Positions 1 to 9,300 of a stretch of 64,000 nucleotides of DNA are shown here, piece by piece. Source of the stretch: an uncultured Lachnospiraceae bacterium (lineage in GTDB: Bacteria > Bacillota > Clostridia > Lachnospirales > Lachnospiraceae). Under the pieces are notes generated by a model. That model ran no database searches. It worked only from the letters and a program-made list of their open reading frames with translations, and had not been told where the DNA came from. Location: contig CAJOID010000002.1 of the NCBI GenBank assembly GCA_905234595.1, positions 1-64,000 of the forward strand, given 5' to 3'. Numbering within the stretch: position 1 is the stretch's first letter; each line of letters opens with the position of its first letter. Both the position numbers and the translations under genes were made by a program.

Positions 1-474
1 GACGCCCGTTTTCTCGGCCCAGATATAATACCAGCTGTCTTTCACTTCAAATACCGTCGCATCCAGCGAAAAGGCCCTGAAGGAAAACTCGTCATCGGCA
101 GCGCAGGTCATTTTCCCCTTTTCAACCCATGCATCCTTGATCGGATCGGACCCGGTGCATTCCAGTACATATGGGCGGATCGCCCATATATCATCCTTAT
201 CTCCGCCGGCATAGTATATGTACCATTTCCCGAAAAGGAAATGCAGCTCCGGCGCCCATATATGTATGCTCTGCGGTCCGGATTCGTGCTTATGCCATAT
301 TTCGATCTCCGAAGCTGTCTGCAGCCCTTCGAGAGTTTTGGCCCTGCGCAGGATGATCCGGTCATACTCCGGCACGGATGCAGTGAAATAATAGCTGCCG
401 TCATCAGCTTTGAGAATATACGGATCCGCTCTCTGCAGAATCCACGGCTCGTTGTATCTAAGATCCTCACTCAT
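1..474 (-). CDS. Glycoside hydrolase family 43-like (arabinofuranosidase/xylosidase type), 3' part cut by window edge
   Basis: Minus-strand reading from CAT at 472-474 gives MSEDLRYNEPWILQRADPYILKADDGSYYFTASVPEYDRIILRRAKTLEGLQTASEIEIWHKHESGPQSIHIWAPELHFLFGKWYIYYAGGD..., a GH43 blade pattern (DPY, WAPE, YIYY). SD GGAAGGAG lies upstream. Absent from the ORF track because it is open at the window edge. Confidence 0.85.
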   Translation of the reverse strand, partial: MSEDLRYNEPWILQRADPYILKADDGSYYFTASVPEYDRIILRRAKTLEGLQTASEIEIWHKHESGPQSIHIWAPELHFLFGKWYIYYAGGDKDDIWAIRPYVLECTGSDPIKDAWVEKGKMTCAADDEFSFRAFSLDATVFEVKDSWYYIWAEKTGV

Positions 475-503
475 TTCCCGTACTCCTTCCAATACAAACT
501 GTT

Positions 504-2087
504 TCAATCGGCTGCATATTTCACACCCCAGACCGTGGTATTGGCTCCCACAGCCGAGAAAGTCATCACATCAGTTCCCGCTTCGTCTTTCATCTGACAA
601 AAGATTCCCTTATATTCCGTTCCATCTATCGTGACTGACATATATGGCTTGCCGTCTGTGACGGACCACTCGCCCGATGATTCCCTGCCGGAGACCGATC
701 CGTCATCATTCAGATACAGGATCACCGGATTGGCTATCTCATTATTTATTTCCGTACCCTGATTCGTCACAAAATACCGTCCCGTAAGCCCGGACCGGTC
801 ATAACCCGTATCTGATACCGTCTCACCGCCTGTCTGATAGGGAAGCTCACACGGCCAGCCGTCCTCATTTATATAGATCTGATGTACACGCGGCGAATGA
901 TCCTCTCCTTTGTCATTAAAGCGGGTATGATATACCACATACATTTTGCCGTCATCATCGATGAATGCGGAGTTGTGTCCTGTGGCCATATATGCCTTTT
1001 CCAGGCTGGGCAGCTTGTAATTACCGGAGAGTTTCAGACCGAAGTTCTGATGCAGAGCGCTTTTCTCCGGATATGCTCCGTTCATGTCCACATATGTACC
1101 GTCGACCTTATCCGATCTGAACACACGTATCTGATATCCTCCGTTCGAGGTAAGTGCCCCGTATGATACATAGAGGTAATAGTAGCCGGAGGCCTCGTCA
1201 TACAGAATGTACGGTCCCTCTATGGAAATGTGACCGCCTCCGAGCAGACGTTTGCCGAAATATGCGTCAACACCGGCCGCCTCATCTGTCTCCGGATGTA
1301 TCACTTCACCGGTAGCCGGATCCAGCTCCAGCAGAAAGATCCCGCCGCTCCAGGATCCGTATACCATCCAGAGCCTGTCATCGGCATCATAGAAAACGGT
1401 CGGGTCTATGGCATTCGGATAGTCCTCGTAATTGTAGCCGCCGCCTTTGATATAGTGCTTGCGGGCATAGTCTTCGTCCACGTAATCCAGTACATCCGTG
1501 GCTTCCAGCTGTTTGGAGCCGAAACCGGAGTAAATGAGGGCTTTCTGCCATTCATACGGACCCTCCGGAGAATCGGATGTGCCGAAACACAGATTGGATG
1601 CATTCCAGGTCGAGGAAGTGCAATAATACATGCAATACTTGCCCATGGTCCTGTTGTATATCACATCAGGTGCCCATACATGAGTCGCCTTGTCATCGGT
1701 CGGTATCAGGCTGCTCTTGTCTCCGGCATATGCAAATGCTTCGTCCGCAACCTCATATATCTGACCGTATACCGGATTGGTCTTCATATAGTTATCCGCG
1801 ATCATCTCCCAGTTGGTCAGATCCATGCTCTTTGCGGCGGTCATATGAGAGCCGAATATGTAATATGTCCCGTCAGCCTTAAGTATTGAGGGATCGTGCA
1901 CGGCTACCCCGGGGGATGATACGTCTCCCTTGGCTATTCCGTCATATGAAACCGTATAGTTGTACTCCGTTTTCACAGATACCTCCCCGTCTCCCGTGCC
2001 GGTATTCACCTGTGATCCGTTCTGCGCACATCCCGCAGACATGATCATCACTCCGGCCAAAACTCCTGCCATGATCTTTTTGTTCAT
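504..2087 (-). CDS. GH43-family arabinanase-like lipoprotein
   Basis: ORF 504-2132; start MNKKIMAGVLAGVMIMSAGC at 2087 preferred (SD GGAGGCGG, lipobox SAGC). VHDPSILKADGTYYIFGS and WAPDVIYN GH43 motifs. Confidence 0.88.
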   Translation of the reverse strand: MNKKIMAGVLAGVMIMSAGCAQNGSQVNTGTGDGEVSVKTEYNYTVSYDGIAKGDVSSPGVAVHDPSILKADGTYYIFGSHMTAAKSMDLTNWEMIADNYMKTNPVYGQIYEVADEAFAYAGDKSSLIPTDDKATHVWAPDVIYNRTMGKYCMYYCTSSTWNASNLCFGTSDSPEGPYEWQKALIYSGFGSKQLEATDVLDYVDEDYARKHYIKGGGYNYEDYPNAIDPTVFYDADDRLWMVYGSWSGGIFLLELDPATGEVIHPETDEAAGVDAYFGKRLLGGGHISIEGPYILYDEASGYYYLYVSYGALTSNGGYQIRVFRSDKVDGTYVDMNGAYPEKSALHQNFGLKLSGNYKLPSLEKAYMATGHNSAFIDDDGKMYVVYHTRFNDKGEDHSPRVHQIYINEDGWPCELPYQTGGETVSDTGYDRSGLTGRYFVTNQGTEINNEIANPVILYLNDDGSVSGRESSGEWSVTDGKPYMSVTIDGTEYKGIFCQMKDEAGTDVMTFSAVGANTTVWGVKYAAD

Positions 2088-2105
2088 AACCGCCTCCGTA
2101 TTTCC

Positions 2106-2149
2106 GAAAAAAACAAAAGCTCTCAGGGACATTGAATGTCCCTGAGAGC
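2106..2149 (-). terminator. Intrinsic terminator / candidate attenuator in the leader of the GH43 lipoprotein
   Basis: 14-bp perfect stem GCTCTCAGGGACAT / ATGTCCCTGAGAGC (2119-2149) followed on the minus strand by TTTTGTTTTTTT. Confidence 0.88.
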
Positions 2150-2198
2150 CTCATCTTTGTTTTAATATCATCTAAACTATTTTAGTTCTTCTTGAATT

Positions 2199-2227
2199 AA
2201 GATAACATGCCCTCAAAATATATGCAA
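2199..2227 (-). promoter_or_regulatory. Putative sigma70 promoter upstream of the GH43 terminator
   Basis: Minus strand TTGCAT (2222-2227), 17-bp spacer, TATCTT (2199-2204) with extended-10 TG. Confidence 0.5.
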
Positions 2228-2265
2228 GTACTTTTGAGCGCATTTTGAAAAAATGTTTCGGCAGG

Positions 2266-3424
2266 TCAGATCCTGGCTACTCCGCTGTCGCGCGCTGCCT
2301 GTGCTGCGGCTGCAGCTACGGCATCCTTGACTCTGGGGTCGAATGCCTTGGGCAGGATGTTATCTGCCGAGAGTTCCTCATCCGGGATCAGACCGGCGAG
2401 TGCCTTGGCTGCGGCGATCTTCATTTCGTCATTTATATCGGATGCGCGTACATCGAGAGCTCCGCGGAAAATACCGGGGAAGCAGAGTACGTTGTTGACC
2501 TGGTTCGGGTAGTCGCTGCGACCGGTCGATACCACTGCGGCGCCTGCTGCCTTCGCCTCATCCGGGAATATCTCGGGAGTGGGATTTGCACAAGCAAATA
2601 CGATCGGATCCTTCGCCATGCTTCTTACCATATCCTGAGTGAGTGTACCCGGTGCGGACGTCAGCGCCTTTTATCACTTCGGCAAGAGTTCCTTTTTCCT
2701 TATTAAAGTTAGTGATCTTCGCCATCTCCTCCTTCACGGGATTTAAGCCCTCGCGTCCCTCGTAGATGGCTCCCTGACGGTCGGTCATGATGACATTCTT
2801 AAGTCCCATGGCCATGAGCAGTTTAATGATGGCGATGCCTGCTGCCCCCGCACCGGAAGTAACGATCTTGATATCCTCGATATTCTTGCCTACGACTTTC
2901 AGCGCATTCATCAGTCCGGCCAAAGTGATCACGGCCGTTCCGTGCTGATCGTCATGGAAGATCGGTATATCACAGCATTCCTTAAGCTTCTTCTCGATCT
3001 CGAAACATCTCGGAGCGGCTATATCCTCCAGATTGACTCCTCCGAAGCTACCTGCGAGCAGGCGGACCGTGTTTACTATCTCATCAACATCCTTGGATCT
3101 GATGCACAGCGGTATCGCATCCACATCACCGAAAGCCTTGAAGAGCACGCATTTACCCTCCATGACCGGCATTCCGGCTTCAGGACCTATATCCCCCAGT
3201 CCCAAGACCGCGGTTCCGTCAGTCACTACAGCAACCGTGTTCCATCTGCGGGTAAGGTCATAACTCTTATCTATGTCCTTCTGTATCTCGAGACACGGCT
3301 GTGCGACACCGGGCGTATATGCGATACTCAGCGCTTCCGAGCTGTCTACCGCAGCACGGCACTTAATCTCGATCTTACCTTTCCATTCCTCATGCTTCTC
3401 CAGCGATACTTTTGCATAATCCAT
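2266..3424 (-). pseudogene. NAD(P)-dependent malic enzyme, frameshifted
   Basis: ORF 2558-3424 matches malic enzyme up to EVIKGAD; the remainder ([30 protein letters not shown]...) continues in another frame in ORF 2266-2631. The residues expected between GAD and SAPG are missing. Confidence 0.85.
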
Positions 3425-3452
3425 TTATATACAGGCTCCTTTCAAAATGGTC

Positions 3453-5267
3453 TCAGTCTCTGATCAGCTTCTCGAGTCTGAGTATCTCAAACCCTTCCGC
3501 CTTACCTTTGAGCCGTATGGAATCACCCAGCGACGTGCACACAGCCCTGTCCCCAAGTATATCCGCAACGACTCTTGATATCAATACCTGACCTCCAGGA
3601 GCATTGGCCTCAAGTCTGGCGGCTGTGTTGATCGTATCGCCTATCGCAGTATAGTCCATACGCTTCGGCGCACCCACGTTACCTATGACCGCAGGTCCCC
3701 AGTGGACTCCTATGCCGAAATCGACCGTACGACCGAACCTTTCCTGAAGTTCCTTACCCAGAGCCACAGACCCCTCCACCATGTCCATAGCTGCACAACA
3801 GGCCAGATATACCGGATCCTCCTGCTCAACCGGGGCATTCCACAGAGCCATCGTACAGTCGCCGACGAACTTATCCAGAGTACCGTGGTTACGCATGATG
3901 CAGTCGGTAGTCAGAGTCAGATAGCGGTTGATGATCTCGATGACAGTCTCGGGATCGAGCGCCTCGCTCATCGTCGTGAAGCCTCTGACATCAACAAAAA
4001 GCGCCGCCACATCCTTGAGCTGCCCGCCCAGCTTAAGCGCCGAGCTGCCCTGATCAAGGAGCTGCTTCATGATCGCGGGATCTATATAATGACCAAAGGT
4101 GTTGGTTACTTTCTTTTTTTCACGCTGGGCGCGTACATAGTTGAGCGCCACGCTGCCGACGAACACGCACAGCACGAACAGCGGTATCCACAGCACGTGC
4201 AGGATATGTCCCGCGCGGTATGCGAGCATACAGATGAGGATCCAGCCTCCGATGAGCGCGATAGTGTAGATCACCGACCAGCGGACCTTTCTGTTTCTAT
4301 AGAAAAGACATGAAGCGAAGACAGCCGCGAACAGTATGATCAGCTGCAGCTCTTCTGACACGCTCTGCGGGAAGAATCCCCTCTCGAAAGCATCGATCAG
4401 ATTAGCCTGGAATTCAACGCCGTACATGGGCGCGGCGTGATCGATCGAGGTCGGGTATGAGTCCTGCATACCCACCGCATACGGACCGATCAGCACGACC
4501 TTACCAGCAAAGAACGCAGGATCGATAGTGCCGTCCAGCAGATCCGCCACCGAGATATTGTCATAGTAGCCACCGCCTGCTGCCGTATAGGGGATATAGT
4601 AGAAGCCTCCGTCGGTCGCGGGATTTTCTTTTGTGGCCTGTCCGGTGTTCTCACAGTACATCTCGTATATAACTCTCGCAAAAGAATATACATCTCCGGA
4701 TCCGGGCACGCTCTCGTACAAAAGAGCATGGCGCAGTATCGCGTCCTGATCCTCCATGGCATTGATATGGCCTATACGCGTCACGGCATAGAGTTCATCG
4801 AACGGCTCATCCCAGCCCACGATGTTATCGGACATATAGAAGTCATCACCCTCGACTACGAGTTCCCTGTCGTAGGTGGCGACTGCGGCTACGACGACAT
4901 TGCCTTTTGATGCAGCGGCACTCACCAGATGAGCGTCGGCATCGGGATCCGCACTCTCACCTACATAGAGCGTATCGACACCGATAGCTGCAGGGATACG
5001 GCCATCAGGATCGCTGTTTAGGTACTCGATCGCCTCCGCCATGATATGTCTCGACCACGGCATCGGGCCGATCTCGTCCAGCGCACGCTGATCCATGCCC
5101 ACGACAACGATGTCGGTGTTCACGATCCCGCCACGCTGATAGAGCGCGTCGGATACTACACCGTCAGGGACATAGAGCAGTCCCGTACCCGCGATCACAC
5201 ATGCTACAACGCTCACGGCCAGAGCGACCGCGAGCGTTACAAAAGATTTACGTAGTTTTCCGTTCAT
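3453..5267 (-). CDS. CHASE2-domain adenylate/guanylate cyclase (class III)
   Basis: Periplasmic CHASE2-like region (DIVVVGMDQRALDEIGPMPWSR), TM segments, then class III cyclase domain (FVDVRGFTTMSE, KFVGDCTMALWNAP, DYTAIGDTINTAARLEA). Start MNGKLRK at 5267 chosen to avoid overlap with the upstream gene. Confidence 0.9.
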   Translation of the reverse strand: MNGKLRKSFVTLAVALAVSVVACVIAGTGLLYVPDGVVSDALYQRGGIVNTDIVVVGMDQRALDEIGPMPWSRHIMAEAIEYLNSDPDGRIPAAIGVDTLYVGESADPDADAHLVSAAASKGNVVVAAVATYDRELVVEGDDFYMSDNIVGWDEPFDELYAVTRIGHINAMEDQDAILRHALLYESVPGSGDVYSFARVIYEMYCENTGQATKENPATDGGFYYIPYTAAGGGYYDNISVADLLDGTIDPAFFAGKVVLIGPYAVGMQDSYPTSIDHAAPMYGVEFQANLIDAFERGFFPQSVSEELQLIILFAAVFASCLFYRNRKVRWSVIYTIALIGGWILICMLAYRAGHILHVLWIPLFVLCVFVGSVALNYVRAQREKKKVTNTFGHYIDPAIMKQLLDQGSSALKLGGQLKDVAALFVDVRGFTTMSEALDPETVIEIINRYLTLTTDCIMRNHGTLDKFVGDCTMALWNAPVEQEDPVYLACCAAMDMVEGSVALGKELQERFGRTVDFGIGVHWGPAVIGNVGAPKRMDYTAIGDTINTAARLEANAPGGQVLISRVVADILGDRAVCTSLGDSIRLKGKAEGFEILRLEKLIRD

Positions 5268-5289
5268 ATCTTTACCATATCCTATATGA

Positions 5290-6369
5290 TCAGTATACAT
5301 CCTCCAGCTTAAGCACGTACACCCGTCGTGCAAAAGGATCACATACATAGAGACTGCCGTTATCTATAAACAGACCTCTCGGAGATACCGGATACATCTC
5401 GATATCCAGCTCATCGCCTTCTCGCTGGAGGATCGTGGTGACCTTATTATTCCGGATCATGCGCACTGTGGATGATACGGTATCTGCCACGAATACGGTA
5501 CCGTCGTCAGCGACTGCCACACCCTGCGGATAGCGGAATGTAGCTTTTTTGATGGAGCCATCGCCCAAGCCTCCCTCAGGAGTCTCTTCACCGGTACCGG
5601 CTATGACCTCGATCTGACCATCCTTAACTCGCACGATGCGGTTAGCGGCAGTCTCGGCTACATAGATGTAATCGCCGGCTGCGTACAGACCCATGGGACC
5701 ATTCAGCCCCTCGGCCACTGTTGTGACCTCACCGTCCGGAGTAACCCGGCGGATAGCACCCTTGCCGGTCTCGGATATATAGAGGTTACCGGCTTCATCC
5801 GTAGTCAGGCCTGTAGGCGTATCAAACTTCACTCCGAGATCGCCGATCTCGAGCTCCTCAGAATATCCGTTGACTGTCTGTGTAGTAGTGGAACTGATCA
5901 AACGGATCGCATTATTCTGGGTATCGGATACGGCATATCCGTTCAGAAAAGGACTGATCGCCCAAGGCTCCTTGAAGAGGCTGTCCTTAAGCTCCGAGTC
6001 ATTGTATCCGCCGAGGGGCTGGCCGTACATATCTTCGACACTTCCTTTTCCGGCATAGATGGATCCGCTGATGCTGTTGATGAGCCAGATCTGCTTGCCA
6101 TACACATCGGTCACCAGGAATCCCTGATCGGCTATGAGCGCGATGGAACTCGGCTCGCACAGCACATCCAGACCACCCATGGTCTGAGTCGCCACGTTCT
6201 CGACTGTACCGGCCTTCTTGCCATTATTCACGACCGCTACGATCACACTGATCACAATCGCCAGCACAACCACCGCTGCTGCAATGATGATGAGCAGACG
6301 GGGATTGTTCTTAATCGCATTTAGTTTTTCTTTTTTTTCAGTTTTAGATTTGTTTGTGTTGGTTTCCAT
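5290..6369 (-). CDS. NHL-repeat beta-propeller protein, membrane-anchored
   Basis: N-terminal TM (LLIIIAAAVVVLAIVISVIVAVV) and NHL-like repeats (FDTPTGLTTDEAGNLYISETGKGAIRRV, FRYPQGVAVADDGTVFVADTVSSTVRMI). ATG at 6369, or an in-frame TTG at 6381 overlapping the upstream stop. Confidence 0.88.
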   Translation of the reverse strand: METNTNKSKTEKKEKLNAIKNNPRLLIIIAAAVVVLAIVISVIVAVVNNGKKAGTVENVATQTMGGLDVLCEPSSIALIADQGFLVTDVYGKQIWLINSISGSIYAGKGSVEDMYGQPLGGYNDSELKDSLFKEPWAISPFLNGYAVSDTQNNAIRLISSTTTQTVNGYSEELEIGDLGVKFDTPTGLTTDEAGNLYISETGKGAIRRVTPDGEVTTVAEGLNGPMGLYAAGDYIYVAETAANRIVRVKDGQIEVIAGTGEETPEGGLGDGSIKKATFRYPQGVAVADDGTVFVADTVSSTVRMIRNNKVTTILQREGDELDIEMYPVSPRGLFIDNGSLYVCDPFARRVYVLKLEDVY

Positions 6370-6377
6370 GTTTATAA

Positions 6378-9300
6378 TCAATCGTCACCCTGAGTGTCGC
6401 CACTGCCGGAATCTCCGCCATCATTACCCTGCGTTCCGTCGGTGTTGTCACCGGAGTTACCGGGCTGGGTGTCTCCGGACTGGGAATCGCCCTTTGCAGG
6501 AATCATTGGATCTGTCGTGGTTGTGTCATTATCATCTCCGGAAGTCAGATCATCACCACTTTGCGGATAATCATTATTTCCACCCTTGTCAAAAATCGGG
6601 AATCCTAATCCTTCTCCTTTACTGGTGTCATCCGAGATTCCGCCATTATCATCATCGTAGTCTCCGCCTTTACCTGTTTCCATATCTCCCAGATCTCCGA
6701 TGTCACCCTTGTCATCCGAGCCGGGTATACTCTTGCCGCCCGGGAATGGTATCAGCTCATCATCCTTGCCGCCGGGAGTCTTTCCTCCGCCGGAGCTAAA
6801 GCTGCCTTCACCTTTAAGCTCACCTTCTCCGGTCGGTGCAGAGCCACTATACTGGCCGTTGTTATTAATCTCTGCGCCTTCATTATTAACTATAGAAGCG
6901 TTATTAGTAATCAGACCATACTCTTCTATGTTTATCTCACTACCGGAATTATTCTCAATCTGACCATTATTGGTAAGCACACCATAATACTTGACATTTA
7001 ACCTTCCGGGATGTCCATCTGTATCTCCGTTAACCAGCATGTTATAGTTGGTCAGAGTTCCGGTGACATTAATGGTGTTTTTACTCAGGTTAGCAAGGAG
7101 TCCGTTGTTTTCAAACTCTCCATCTGAAGCAATATTAATGGTTCCGTTATTCTCAAATATCGCATAATTCCCAAAGTATGCATTAGCTTCTACATCAATA
7201 GTTCCATTATTCTCCATCGATCCGCTGCCATCCATACCTCCGTTATAGAAGCTTCCTCCTTGGATCTCCAGACTGCCGTAATTTACAAAGCTTCCGGCAT
7301 TATATACAAAAGCATCCTCTCCTAAGGTCACTGTTCCATTATTCACCATGCTTCCATAGTTCTCTATGTATGCATCCTCATCAACAACCAAAGTAACACC
7401 AGATGCGATAGTCAAGCTATACTGAGAACCTACAACAAGCATTTTTCCTTCGGGAATCGTAAGATCCGATCCAATCGTGATATCACCCTGCAGGCTGATG
7501 GTTGAAGTGTTTTCATCAGCCAGAGCAGCTGCCAGCCCTTCCGCACTAGTAACCAACTGACTGAATACAGCAGAAACAGTTACATTATTCTCCGGCATGG
7601 TAAATGTGAATACGTTCGCTGTAGCAGTTTCATCGTAATCAATATAGTTTGAGTTACCCGATATAATGTTAAGGTACTGCATCTCATATCCTTCAGCCGG
7701 TGTAACTGTCAGAGTGACGGTGGTGCCGGCTTCCAGATTGGTTATATCATTATTGCCGGAAGTAGCAACTACTGTGCCATCTGTCATTCCATCAGCAATT
7801 GTTACGCAGTAGCCATCTCCGCCTTCGCAATGGATTGTCGCATTAAAGAGACAGTCATTTCCACTTAAACTACGTGACTTCAAGTTGTTCCATTGTCCTC
7901 TGCTGCCGGGATAGTAAACATCTGTAATAGAACTGCAGTTATAGAACATTCTGTAAGGAACAGATGTCAACGACAATGGAATATGTACTTCTTCTATATC
8001 ATCATCACCATCGAATACATTATCTCCATACGAGCAGGAACTCTCTGCCAGATCAACTCTCCGCATGTCACCGCTGGAGCAATATGCAAATGCATAATCT
8101 CCTACTTCTTCACATCCCGCAGGTATAGATACACTGCCCAGATAGTAGCAACCCCTGAAGGCGGACTCTTCTATATGTGTGATATTATCGCTAAGTTCTA
8201 TTCCGGTAAACGCTTCATTAGTGCAGTATGCAAAAGCATACTCTCCGATAGTTGTCACCGTTGAAGCAATACTGATATTCGAAGAGGAAAGTGAATACGC
8301 ACCATAGAATGCGTTGGAACCAATCCGTGTAATGCCATCCTCTATATTTATGGATGTGATTCCCGAATAACTGTAGGGCCTGCCATTTACGCCATAGTCT
8401 GCCATCGGACCATCGCCAAATACTGTGAATAGACCTTCTTCATCGAGCACGAAGAACGCATTCTGGTCATCTTCTGCTGCACAACTTCCGCTATAATTTA
8501 TATTGGGAGTTCCGCTTGTATCTACAGTTCCGGTACCTGTGATCGCATTTCCGGCAAACAGACCGCTGTCTGTTACTCTGCTACCTGCATTGTTAACAAA
8601 CGATCCAAGATTACCTACCCGGCCTGTTGTACCATTTACAAACCGTCCGGCATCATCACCAACACCGTTATTGAATACCGAGTTGCGCTTGATGTAGAAT
8701 CTGCCGTTATTAATGACAGTATTGATGCTCTTATTATTAATGGTACCGCAGCATACGAGTTCGCCATTATTCGTCAGGGTACCTGAGTTATTGATCACAC
8801 CTCCGGCTGCGATGGTAAGCGTCTTTCCGGCTGATACGATCAAACTCGTTCCACTGTCAACTACCAGGATCTTATTAGCTCCTATGGTAAGATCCGAATC
8901 AAGTGTCAGATCGGAAGTGATCCTTACCGCAGAATTAGCATTCAACAGAGTCTGCAGCTCGGCTGCTGTGGAACCGTTAAACGTTGTCGCATTCTCCCAT
9001 GAAACAAATTCAACATTTATGCTAACTGCCTGTGTCGGCATAATGAACATACCTGTTTCAACAGGGATCTCTGTGCCATTTGTCCCCGTTACGGTAATCT
9101 TACCTGTTTCATATCCCTCATTCGGTGTAGCAACGATGGTGATCTGCTCACCACCCATTACTGTTTGAGTGGCACCGATCTCGTTTTCTCCTATGAATGC
9201 TTTGACATTACCACCGGCTTCCGTATACTGTACAGATACGGTGTTCAGATGATTGAAATAGTAGAGTTTCGCATCAAGGAAATATGAATTTTCCTCCGGA

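Noticed and set aside
1230-1889. 219-aa plus-strand ORF antisense to the GH43 lipoprotein
   Set aside because: The minus-strand GH43 reading is clearly real; this frame has no family resemblance.
2558-2690. Programmed ribosomal frameshift in the malic enzyme gene
   Set aside because: No slippery sequence, and the conserved residues between GAD and SAPG would still be missing after a shift; a deletion explains it better.
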